Shown here: in pieces, positions 1-6,769 of the stretch
How positions within the stretch are numbered: position 1 is the first letter of the stretch
Layout: every line of letters begins with the position of its first letter
Assembly (NCBI GenBank): GCA_024644405.1
Contig: JAHELC010000012.1
Location: 1-41,182 of the forward strand
Direction of reading: 5' to 3'
DNA length: 41,182 nucleotides
Source of the DNA: Nitrospinaceae bacterium
GTDB lineage: Bacteria > Nitrospinota > Nitrospinia > Nitrospinales > Nitrospinaceae
Notes under the pieces: model-generated
The model's input: only the letters and a program-made list of their open reading frames with translations
What the model was told of the DNA's origin: nothing
The model's database searches: none
Program-made: the position numbers and the translations under genes

Positions 1-456
1 GTTTGCGGTAACCGCCGGTGGTGCCCTTCGAGGAGCGGCGGTGAAAAGGAAGCTTGCTTAAAAAGGAAGGTACGTATCCCTCGGTGGCAGGCGGTGTGCG
101 GGTGTCAAATTGCGCGAACGGAAAAGCCACGGGTCCCCCTTAAAGTGTCATAACGACATTGCTGGCAATTGAACTATTTTTATTGGAGCAACGACTGCTA
201 CCAGATTGAATGTACTTTGTCGGGAAATATAGCATTTACGAATGGGCTGTCAATACAATTACAATATCAATAATAATTGTAAATCTTTAGTTTTTTACTT
301 GATTTAGGGTATCTAACTTAGAGTGACGGGTAAGTATTTGTTATAGCTGATTTTGAATCCTTAGATCTGAAGTGAGAAAGGTGGCTGAGGTGAACGGCGG
401 ATGTTATGTACCCCTTAAATACCCCATTTGCAAAGTTTTTTGGAAAATACGCCGAA
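1..456. other. Intergenic stretch, no supported gene
   Basis: The first ~170 bases are GC-rich and the rest is AT-rich. Positions 2-61 could be the last 19 codons of a gene entering from the left (open frame ending TAA at 59-61), but this is too short to support. A 7-bp inverted repeat, TTACAAT (259-265) and ATTGTAA (276-282), lies in the AT-rich part and could be a protein-binding site. No tRNA or recognisable riboswitch was seen. Confidence 0.5.
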
Positions 457-484
457 TTGACAAACCGGGGTGGGGTGTCATAAT
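457..484 (+). promoter_or_regulatory. Sigma-70-type promoter for the 543-1550 gene
   Basis: A perfect -35 box TTGACA (457-462) and a -10 box CATAAT (479-484, five of six consensus bases) are separated by 16 bp. The pair sits 58 bp before the start codon. The downstream leader also holds a small hairpin, GAGAG/CTCTC (518-533), just before the ATG. Confidence 0.65.
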
Positions 485-542
485 TGGTTTTCAGTTTTCA
501 AACCAGTAATCTCACCAGAGAGGGTCATCTCTCCTAACCGAA

Positions 543-1550
543 ATGCTTTTTGTAATCAAAAAGCTATCGAGCTTAAAGCACAGGACATCCTTTTGGCTGG
601 GGATTTTTCTTATATGGGTTTTGCTCTTTCATCTACAGGCAGCCATCGCCGGTGCTGTTGAAAAATCCGTCGAGGTCAATTCCAAGGTCCCGCCTCATCG
701 CTGGTCGGCGATTCAACTGTCCAACGTGAACCAGGGCGCCACTTTAGAAGTCAAGTTGTACCTGGATGGTCAAGCCACGGTCATTCTGGTGAGCGAATCC
801 CAGCTGAAAAATTATCCAAACGTAGCCCGGCCGTTGTTTCGCACGGTAACCCGCAGTCGCGCTATGTTCTCCATCGTCGCACCGAGGAGTGGTAACTATT
901 TTCTGATCGTCGACAACCGCAAGGGCGCCACCAAACGAAAATATTCCCTGTCGATCACAGCCCGGCTGGATCTTTCCGGGAATCGATCGTTGGGTGCGGG
1001 CAGGTTGACCGGCCACAACTCTTTAAAGTTGTTGAGCCAGGCGATTCAAAAAGCGTTTGAGGGCGATCCCCTGAAATTCAAACTGACCACCTGTGAGTCC
1101 TCCAATACCATAACCCGCGGGGTTACCATTTACCTGTGCCAGGAGTATTTAAAAAGAATCAATGAACGGTTCAAGGAGAAGCAGGACATCAACGCCATCG
1201 TTTTATACGAATTGATGAAGGAAGCGGGATACGCGTTATTACGCCGTTGGCATTACCCACTGATCAACAGCCCGAAGGTGAAGGACGAATTTGCCACGAC
1301 GTTGTTGCTGATGTTCGGCCGCGAGGATGCGGTGGAAGCTCAGGTGAAGTATTCAACGGTATTGGAACCCGAGAAGGAGGAACGTTCCGAAACTATAAAG
1401 AAGTGGTTGGACGATCCAAGATTGGTCAAAAAGTGGCAGCCCTACCTGATTCCCAAAATGCAAACCAGTTATTTACGTTTTCTAAAAAAAGAAAGGCCCT
1501 CCTGGGCCTCCCGTAAACTCATAAACCGGGAACTCATCCGCAGGCAATAA
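543..1550 (+). CDS. Exported protein, DUF4344/metallopeptidase-like fold with degenerate zinc motif
   Basis: A 335-aa protein with a basic N-terminus and a hydrophobic segment (about residues 18-36), so probably exported. Residues ~45-140 look like a beta-rich domain of the kind found in bacterial pre-peptidase modules. Residues ~165-265 resemble DUF4344-type putative metallopeptidases: a stretch ending in an 'ITLCYE'-like segment (here IYLCQEYL, 196-203), then the helix that normally carries HExxH, then a [DE]xFAT segment (DEFAT, 248-252). Here the zinc motif reads KEAGY (226-230), so both histidines are gone and only the Glu remains. Family resemblance is from memory of the motif layout. 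If it is right, this is a catalytically dead member. No good Shine-Dalgarno is visible before the ATG; the start is chosen because it gives a sensible signal sequence. The gene appears to be transcribed alone. Confidence 0.6.
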   Translation: MLFVIKKLSSLKHRTSFWLGIFLIWVLLFHLQAAIAGAVEKSVEVNSKVPPHRWSAIQLSNVNQGATLEVKLYLDGQATVILVSESQLKNYPNVARPLFRTVTRSRAMFSIVAPRSGNYFLIVDNRKGATKRKYSLSITARLDLSGNRSLGAGRLTGHNSLKLLSQAIQKAFEGDPLKFKLTTCESSNTITRGVTIYLCQEYLKRINERFKEKQDINAIVLYELMKEAGYALLRRWHYPLINSPKVKDEFATTLLLMFGREDAVEAQVKYSTVLEPEKEERSETIKKWLDDPRLVKKWQPYLIPKMQTSYLRFLKKERPSWASRKLINRELIRRQ

Positions 1551-1803
1551 AATTCGCTTCTCCCAAGCCTGTGTTCAAACCCTATCGCAGAAATTCTTGA
1601 GGACTGATCGGAGTGATCCTTTGCCGATACGAAACCTGGTGGGCGATGATTCCGGATGAATTACAGGGGAAATTCTTTATCCATGAGTTGATAATATTTC
1701 AATGGGTTAGCGTCTTGAGGGGCAGGTCGGATGGGGAGTCCCTTGTAAATGAAGCGGTCGGGCGATATCCTGTTAACTTGCGGGGGCAAAAATGGAGGAG
1801 GTT

Positions 1804-2706
1804 ATGAACCAGGAGCAAAGGAAAAACGAAATTGGCAGCGCACTCCAGTGGAGAGTCAGCGCTTTTTTATTGCTTATATTATTTACATTTTCAATATTTG
1901 TAAATCAAAGTGACGCTGGATGGATTCATACCGAGGGCGAAGATCTGGCCGTGAAATTCATTCATACGCTTCAACAGGGAGACCTGGCGGCGGTCAACAA
2001 GTATCTGGACCCTGTGCTGCTGAGCGAGGCAAATCAGAAAGAGGTCCAAAAGGCGATGGACGCATTTCCCAAAGGCGCCATCAGGGAGATTACCCGCACC
2101 CAGATCAACGTGAATTACAACCTCGGATCCGAGGGCAAGCAGGAAATATTAGAATTTTATATCGAACTGGACAACATGGCCCTGTTGATGGAAGAAGTGC
2201 TCCAGCAAAGGGGCGATCAATTTGTGATTCAGGGGTTTCACTTCAATCAAGCGCCGATGAACCTGATGAACCAATTTCCATTCACTACGATCCAGTGGAT
2301 TCAACCCAAAAATGTTTTCTTGGCTGCCGGGGTGTTCAATGTCGTTTTCATGATCGTGGTGCTGGTGTTGTGGTTCATCAAACCCATCAAAATGAAAATC
2401 CTGTGGTTACCGGTCATTTTTGCCGGAATCATGGAGGCTTCCGCGCAGTGGGTGGATGACGGTCCCTGGGCGTTCAATCTTCTTGCCTTGAGATTCCCCC
2501 CGGTATGGATCGAGTCCGCCGGACAGGACCCCTGGAGCATTGTCGTCGCCCTGCCGCTGGGTGCTGTGGTGGTTTTGTTTCTGGCCTTAACCGCAACCCC
2601 GGAACCGGAGGAATTAACAACCTCCATCCGACCGCAAAATGGAATGCCGCGGCGAACTCAGGTCCAGCCGAGGAAACGGCCTCAGCCGACACGGGTTGGA
2701 AAATAA
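1804..2706 (+). CDS. Membrane protein of unknown function, N-terminal signal plus C-terminal membrane segments
   Basis: About 300 residues from the ATG at 1804. That start has GGAGG (1794-1798) at 5-nt spacing; an in-frame ATG at 1792 would add four residues and has only a G-run before it. A hydrophobic segment near residues 18-34 (AFLLLILFTFSIFV) is a signal peptide or anchor. It is followed by a soluble alpha/beta domain of about 130 residues (GEDLAVKFIHTLQQGDLAAV..) that resembles NTF2-like or DUF4878-type small domains in general layout. Three hydrophobic segments follow (VFLAAGVFNVVFMIVVLVLWF, a second around LWLPVIFAGIMEA, and IVVALPLGAVVVLFLALTA). The tail is short, basic and proline/arginine-rich, probably cytoplasmic. 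I do not recognise the family. Confidence 0.7.
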   Translation: MNQEQRKNEIGSALQWRVSAFLLLILFTFSIFVNQSDAGWIHTEGEDLAVKFIHTLQQGDLAAVNKYLDPVLLSEANQKEVQKAMDAFPKGAIREITRTQINVNYNLGSEGKQEILEFYIELDNMALLMEEVLQQRGDQFVIQGFHFNQAPMNLMNQFPFTTIQWIQPKNVFLAAGVFNVVFMIVVLVLWFIKPIKMKILWLPVIFAGIMEASAQWVDDGPWAFNLLALRFPPVWIESAGQDPWSIVVALPLGAVVVLFLALTATPEPEELTTSIRPQNGMPRRTQVQPRKRPQPTRVGK

Positions 2707-2859
2707 CGCGACGGAGTTTTAATATGCGTGCGCAAAAAAAGAGGCAGCTCCCGTTGGGGAACCGCCTACTTTATAATATTAATTTACTGTATTAATCCGG
2801 AGCGCCAATTGCCTTGGCCGGGTTTAAGTCTTCAATCAAGTGTTGGATCAAACACCAAT

Positions 2860-2875
2860 CACTCCTACCGGAGTG
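2860..2875 (-). terminator. Hairpin downstream of the cold-shock gene, possible weak terminator
   Basis: CACTCC (2860-2865) and GGAGTG (2870-2875) form a perfect 6-bp stem with a 4-nt loop, 10 bp past the stop codon of the minus-strand csp gene. The following minus-strand sequence is only moderately T-rich, so termination is uncertain. Confidence 0.3.
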
Positions 2876-2885
2876 GGAAAAGGAT

Positions 2886-3089
2886 TCAACCCTTGGGCAA
2901 CACGTTGTAGGCCTGGGGTCCTTTATCCCCAACATTCATTTCATATTCAACGGCCTGGCCCTGTTTCAACGTCTTGAAACCATCCTGCTGAATCTGAGAG
3001 AAATGAACAAACACATCTTTGCCTTCATCCGTTTCAATAAAACCATACCCTTTACTATTGTTGAACCACTTCACTTTTCCCTCTGCCAT
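2886..3089 (-). CDS. cspA: Cold-shock protein, CspA family
   Basis: A 67-residue single cold-shock domain, the usual length. It binds single-stranded RNA and DNA and acts as an RNA chaperone in the cytoplasm. The protein begins [19 protein letters not shown], containing RNP1 (KGYGFIE), and continues with RNP2 (VFVHF), both hallmarks of the family. The start at 3089 is preceded by GGGGGAG at about 8-nt spacing; a longer reading frame from 3125 adds residues that do not belong to the fold. The gene has a long AT-rich upstream region (3090-3300), consistent with the long 5' leaders common in this family, though I could not identify a cold-box. Several paralogues usually exist, so cspA is a family label. 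Confidence 0.95.
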   Translation of the reverse strand: MAEGKVKWFNNSKGYGFIETDEGKDVFVHFSQIQQDGFKTLKQGQAVEYEMNVGDKGPQAYNVLPKG

Positions 3090-3428
3090 AGCGAAATCTC
3101 CCCCAAAATGTAAATTGAAAGGCACATCCTACCACAAGTCGGTTTTTTTTCCAGTAGGGACCCGACAAAAAAGGGTGGAATTTTTTCAGGCTTTAAATAT
3201 ACGCAACTCAATATACATAATCTATTGAATTTAATAGCAGTACGTATTTTATGAAGACTTGAGCAGGCGGCAAATTTCGTTTGATTCAAATCTTATTGTG
3301 CTCTGTGCAGGGTTGCGGGTTGATGCTCAATCCGGAAATTGATTCCTCCGCCGCCGGTTGTTTCCTTATATAATTTGCGGGTACTGTCTCGCTAAGGTTT
3401 CCCTCTTTGGTCATAGGAGTGAGTTCGC

Positions 3429-4076
3429 ATGACTCTCCAACTGGGTGCTCAAAACTATTCCGCGCAACGCATTTTCTGTATCGGCAAGAATTATGCGGAG
3501 CATGTCAAAGAACTGGGCGGCCGTGCCCCCGGTCAGCCGGTCGTGTTCATGAAACCTGCAACCTGCCTGGTGTCTCCCGGAGAGACGATTCGAATGCCGG
3601 CTCATGGCAACAACCTGCACCACGAGGCGGAAGTGGTCGTGTTGATCGGGACGCCGGGAAAAGATATTGCCGAGTCCGACGCCGCATCGCATATTGCCGG
3701 GCTGACTCTGGGACTGGATCTGACCCTGCGCGATGTGCAGTCGGATCTGAAGAAGAAAGGCTGGCCGTGGGAAATATCCAAGGCTTTTGACCAGAGCGCC
3801 CCGCTTGGAACACTGACACCCTATGGCGATACACTTCCGCTCGATAACATACCGTTTCAATGTTCGGTCAATGGCGCCGTGCGTCAAACCGGCAACAGTG
3901 GAGAGATGTTATTTGCGATCCCCTATTTGATCCACTTCCTGAGCGGGATCTGGGAACTCAAGGAAGGGGATTTGATATTCACCGGAACACCGTCGGGAGT
4001 CGGGCCTTTAGAGATGCGCGACCGCGTCACCCTGCACAGCGACCTGTTGGGGACTTTCGAATGGACCTTGGCTTGA
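3429..4076 (+). CDS. Fumarylacetoacetate hydrolase (FAH) family protein, FAHD1/YcgM-like
   Basis: A 215-aa protein of the short FAH-domain class, whose members are metal-dependent acylpyruvate hydrolases or oxaloacetate decarboxylases. The FAHD1-type pattern is complete: CIGKNYAEHVKELG (17-30), PVVFMKPATCL, the metal ligands in HHEAEVV (E66, E68) with D97 in GLDLTLRDVQ at the family's spacing, KKKGWPWEISKAFD, and the C-terminal FTGTPSGVGPL. The 2- and 29-residue spacing of the acidic ligands matches human FAHD1 as I recall it. The start has AGGAG (3415-3419) at 9-nt spacing, and a TATAAT-like sequence lies near 3369. Oxaloacetate decarboxylation would connect it loosely to the oad genes at 26.5-29.8 kb, but the substrate cannot be read from sequence. 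Confidence 0.88.
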   Translation: MTLQLGAQNYSAQRIFCIGKNYAEHVKELGGRAPGQPVVFMKPATCLVSPGETIRMPAHGNNLHHEAEVVVLIGTPGKDIAESDAASHIAGLTLGLDLTLRDVQSDLKKKGWPWEISKAFDQSAPLGTLTPYGDTLPLDNIPFQCSVNGAVRQTGNSGEMLFAIPYLIHFLSGIWELKEGDLIFTGTPSGVGPLEMRDRVTLHSDLLGTFEWTLA

Positions 4077-4263
4077 ACCCGGCCCTCTTCCGCGGTCCTC
4101 CTGGCCTTACCCTCAAAAAGGGTTCTAAATTATTGAAATTCAATCTCCTGGCTTTAAGGAGGTCAGGAAATATTGAGGATGGACGTTGGGAGTGTTGGGT
4201 TTTCCCTTGATATGCCTGCCGCAGGGGAGCATATTTAGAAGGAAACAAAGGGGGATAATAATT

Positions 4264-4800
4264 ATGAAAAAGCTTTTAATCGTTTTGGCGGGTTGCTTGT
4301 TTTTTGTGGGGTCGATTTCCATGTCCTGGGCGCATGGTCCGAAGGGCAGTGGCTCCGGTTATCGGAGTCTCGGTTCCACGAAGCCATACTTCACGAGATC
4401 TCCCCGATCCGGTATAGGCCACCGGCACCTCGGAAAATCGAATATACGCTCACGTCGCAATTTCGGGCGGCGACCTTTGTCACGCCGGGGAGTATCCCCG
4501 CAATCGCGTCGATTGCCGCGGATCGAGCGCGGAGTCATCCTCAGCAAACCCAGTCCCCTGCAGAAAAAGTTCTTTTACAGTCCGGTGGCAAAATCCTATG
4601 AACGGGGTTTCGGCGTCAGTCCGTTCAGGAAATCTTTGGAAAGACAACGACCGTTGCGGATCCCGCGGCACTCACATGCGCCTCGTCCATCCTATTTCAA
4701 TAACAATCCTGACCCCTGGTTCCTGTATGGCAAGGGCAAAGAGTTCCGGCAGATGGGTTTGCTCCCACCGCTTCCACAAACTTCTCGAAAATTGAGATAA
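4264..4800 (+). CDS. Secreted Arg/Ser/Pro-rich basic protein, unknown function
   Basis: 178 residues. The ATG at 4264 follows GGGGGAT and opens a classic signal peptide (MKKLLIVLAGCLFFVGSIS..SWA), with likely cleavage after SWA. An LAGC sequence at residues 8-11 looks like a lipobox but lies too close to the N-terminus, with hydrophobic residues continuing after it, so signal peptidase I cleavage is more likely. The mature part is strongly basic and rich in Arg, Ser, Gly and Pro (for example NIRSRRNFGRRPLSRRG), with little predicted globular structure. I do not recognise a family. It could bind an acidic partner such as polysaccharide or nucleic acid, but that is only inferred from charge. 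Confidence 0.75.
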   Translation: MKKLLIVLAGCLFFVGSISMSWAHGPKGSGSGYRSLGSTKPYFTRSPRSGIGHRHLGKSNIRSRRNFGRRPLSRRGVSPQSRRLPRIERGVILSKPSPLQKKFFYSPVAKSYERGFGVSPFRKSLERQRPLRIPRHSHAPRPSYFNNNPDPWFLYGKGKEFRQMGLLPPLPQTSRKLR

Positions 4801-5223
4801 TCCCTTCGAACCGGTTGACGGGCCGCCGGCATTTCCTGCAACGGACATTCGCAAAGTGTTGCCCAGGCCCTTCAGCGCTGGCGTATCCCCAAATCAACTC
4901 CCAGCCTCATTAACTTCCGAATTACAAGAATTCACAACAACTGACAAAAATCGTCATTTTGTTCCCTAATTATATACATCATTGGGTCACTCCATTTAAG
5001 GGCTGATAATTGAACAATTTTCACCGATTTATGGAGCAAATATACGGATTTTCATATAAGGATTTGTTTCAATTGACCAAGATTTCGTACAGTTACACTC
5101 GTTGAAAATTTTTGAGGATTTTTAAAACGCTGTTAACAAAGGGTTTAGGGGAATGTTAAATTCACCATCTAAATGGCACAGGGATTGCTTTATTAATAAC
5201 ATCCATTAAGTAAAAGATTTACC
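4801..5223. other. Intergenic region, no gene supported
   Basis: Roughly the first 100 bases are GC-rich and hold only shadow reading frames. The rest is AT-rich. No tRNA-like fold, clear promoter or repeat was recognised. It ends at the structured leader of the 5336 gene. Confidence 0.5.
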
Positions 5224-5280
5224 GGGTTTTCGAGAGAACCCTTCTTTGCTTTCCCCCCAACTATAAGAGGGGTTTTCTCG
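5224..5280 (+). promoter_or_regulatory. Structured 5' leader with two mutually exclusive hairpins
   Basis: Positions 5231-5244 pair with 5267-5280 as a 14-bp stem with two G-U pairs and a 22-nt loop. The segment GAGAACCC (5234-5241) can instead pair with GGGTTTTC (5224-5231) in a compact hairpin (7 bp, one wobble). The two pairings exclude each other. No T-tract follows the large stem, and the AGGAGG of the next gene lies about 42 nt downstream. This could be a regulatory leader, a transcript-stabilising structure or a protein-binding palindrome. Confidence 0.45.
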
Positions 5281-5335
5281 GACCGGTTTAATGACAGCGT
5301 ACTGAAATTAAACGAGCAACCTGAGGAGGTAAGGC

Positions 5336-5554
5336 ATGTTTTACCAAGTTCGCATCAAAAGAGCAGATGGAACCGTAAAAAAGGTAGTTTCCGAAAAAAA
5401 GTTAAACCGTATGCACTGGGAAAATTTCCAGAAGAGTGAAGAGGAAATCGGATTGGTAACCGCTTCCAAACAACAGGTTCCGACCTGGGTCAAGCAGAAG
5501 CTGGATGTGGAGTATCCGGAAACCTATTCGGATCTACTGAACTATAACGGTTAA
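5336..5554 (+). CDS. Small 72-aa protein, unknown function
   Basis: A 72-residue soluble protein (MFYQVRIKRADGTVKKVVSE..) with a strong Shine-Dalgarno (GAGGAGG) before the ATG. The first ~20 residues suggest a beta-hairpin with the pattern 'YQVRIKRADGTVKKVVS', and the remainder is mainly helical and charged, ending PETYSDLLNYNG. There is no signal peptide or membrane segment. It has its own structured leader and a strong terminator, so it is a monocistronic unit, which supports it being a real and probably well-expressed gene. I do not recognise the family. Confidence 0.75.
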   Translation: MFYQVRIKRADGTVKKVVSEKKLNRMHWENFQKSEEEIGLVTASKQQVPTWVKQKLDVEYPETYSDLLNYNG

Positions 5555-5646
5555 TTGCAGTTTATTTGATGATGTAGAAAGCCCGCGCCTTGCCTCAACG
5601 CAATTGGGCCCAGCTTGATTAAGAACCCCTTAGGTTTTTAATTTAG

Positions 5647-5673
5647 AAAATCCCCGGAAACGGGGATTTTTTT
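5647..5673 (+). terminator. Rho-independent terminator after the 72-aa gene
   Basis: AAAATCCCCG (5647-5656) pairs perfectly with CGGGGATTTT (5661-5670) around a GAAA tetraloop, and a run of seven T ends at 5673. It lies about 90 bp after the stop codon. Confidence 0.9.
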
Positions 5674-5814
5674 GGTTTGAGCACCGAATCACGGTGCCGG
5701 AATCTCAATAAATCCCCCTGCCCACTAAATTTGTATCCAACCTCTCTATTTTAAGTTATTATTGGTGGTAATACACCAGTTCAACAGCCTCCGGTTTTGC
5801 TCGAAGGAGGACCT

Positions 5815-5865
5815 GTGTTTTCATCTATTGTTTTGGATCGAGGGAGCCATGTCAAAAATCAATAA
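5815..5865 (+). CDS. Possible 16-codon leader mini-ORF overlapping the next start
   Basis: A GTG at 5815 has the best Shine-Dalgarno nearby (AGGAGG, 5805-5810, 4-nt spacing). It opens a 16-codon frame ending TAA at 5863-5865, which runs across the ATG (5849) of the secreted-protein gene in another frame. It could couple or tune translation of that gene. No homology can be judged at this length. Confidence 0.25.
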   Translation: MFSSIVLDRGSHVKNQ

Positions 5866-6190
5866 ATGTCTGATTTTCGTGAGTGTTTTATTTTTAGGGC
5901 TGAATTTAAATCCCGCCTATGCCGGGAATGAGGATCCAGTCTTCCCTGCCCGGAAAGTGGATTCATATCTGGTGATGCAGGATCTTTTAGGGATGAAACC
6001 GCACATAGCCGTACGCGGTACTCTTGCCGCTACTGACAGTGCAAGGTCAAAGGATCCGTTTGAGACGATCCCTGTCCTGAATCGGATCAGGCATACTTTT
6101 ACGCGGGATTTGAATAAATTCGGACCTCTCTTAACGGATCTGGGACTGGATAAAATCAAAGGATTTCCTGATAATAAACGTCCCCGCTAA
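5849..6190 (+). CDS. Small exported protein, unknown function
   Basis: 113 residues from the ATG at 5849. The N-terminus is a clear signal peptide (MSKINKCLIFVSVLFLGLNLNPAYA), with cleavage predicted after AYA. The mature ~88 residues are soluble and mixed in charge (VFPARKVDSYLVMQDLLGMKP..), with a short basic tail. A purine-rich AGGGAG (5841-5846) is only 2 nt from the ATG, while a stronger AGGAGG further up serves an overlapping mini-ORF, so translation may be coupled. An upstream in-frame ATG at 5762 would bury the signal peptide and is less likely. It ends 30 bp before the TPR gene and may be cotranscribed with it. No family recognised. Confidence 0.65.
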   Translation: MSKINKCLIFVSVLFLGLNLNPAYAGNEDPVFPARKVDSYLVMQDLLGMKPHIAVRGTLAATDSARSKDPFETIPVLNRIRHTFTRDLNKFGPLLTDLGLDKIKGFPDNKRPR

Positions 6191-6220
6191 CATCTTCGTT
6201 ATCCATACTGAAAGTAACCC

Positions 6221-6706
6221 ATGACTGATCAGCGAGCGGATGACACCATAAAATCTCTTAAAGAGGTCGCTGAAAAAAATCCCAAGGACATTCAGGCTCA
6301 CCTGAATTTAGGCAATGCCTGTCTCCAGGAGCTGAACGGCACCGAAGCCCTGGACGCCTTTCAAAATGCGGCACGTCTGCAACCGGACAGTGCCGAGGCC
6401 TATTTTGGCCTGGCCAAATCTTTCGATGCGCTCCAGCGGTATGAAGAGATGCTGGACGCTTTCAAGGAAGCCTGCTGGCTTAAACCCGATTGGCCGGAAG
6501 CTCATTACAATCTGGGATTGGGGTACATGGTGGTGGGTCAGTACGAAGACGCCCTGGAACCTCTCAAGGAAGCCGTCAAAGTGAAACCGGACTATGCCGA
6601 GGCCCATCGCGTTCTCAGTCTGGTGTTCAAGCTGACCGGTTTTACCGAGCAATCGGAATTTCATAAAAAAGAAGCTGGTCGCCTCAATCCTGATTTTGCG
6701 GGATAA
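6221..6706 (+). CDS. TPR-repeat protein
   Basis: A 161-residue cytoplasmic protein (no signal sequence) made almost entirely of about four tetratricopeptide repeats. Repeats show the W/L-G-Y-A-F-A-P pattern: AHLNLGNACLQELNGTEALD, AYFGLAKSFDALQRYEEMLD, AHYNLGLGYMVVGQYEDALE and AHRVLSLVFKLTGFTEQSE, each closing with 'PD' or 'P'. TPR arrays are protein-binding scaffolds; the partner is not evident. It follows the small exported protein by 30 bp. Its stop codon lies within the terminator of the convergent gdh operon. Confidence 0.9.
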   Translation: MTDQRADDTIKSLKEVAEKNPKDIQAHLNLGNACLQELNGTEALDAFQNAARLQPDSAEAYFGLAKSFDALQRYEEMLDAFKEACWLKPDWPEAHYNLGLGYMVVGQYEDALEPLKEAVKVKPDYAEAHRVLSLVFKLTGFTEQSEFHKKEAGRLNPDFAG

Positions 6707-6741
6707 AAAAACCGGTCCCTCCTCCCCCCGGAAGGAACCGG
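6705..6741 (-). terminator. Terminator of the por-acd-gdh operon
   Basis: Read on the minus strand, CCGGTTCCT pairs with the segment ending GGGACCGG (one wobble pair, 9 bp) around a G-rich loop and is followed by seven T. It lies just past the gdh stop and overlaps the stop codon of the convergent TPR gene. Confidence 0.75.
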
Positions 6742-6769
6742 CACCCTTTCTTTTTCAAAACATTCACCG

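Noticed and set aside
2-61. Possible C-terminal end of a gene entering from the left (open frame to TAA).
   Set aside because: Only 19 codons, no recognisable motif, and random open frames of this length are common.
100-160. Segment AAAGCCACGGGTC resembling part of a c-di-GMP-I riboswitch.
   Set aside because: The other conserved strands and the P1 stem are not found nearby, so it is a chance match.
1613-1807. Small open frame before the 1804 gene.
   Set aside because: It overlaps the ribosome-binding site of the next gene and shows no recognisable domain or good SD.
2728-2910. Short open frame after the membrane-protein gene.
   Set aside because: Overlaps the minus-strand csp gene region and encodes no recognisable sequence.
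3126-3300. Search for cspA promoter and cold-box in the AT-rich leader.
   Set aside because: Several TATA-like hexamers exist but none has a credible -35 partner; I do not call one.
4697-4897. Minus-strand frames at the end of the secreted basic protein gene.
   Set aside because: Shadows of the plus-strand gene without supporting SD or motif.
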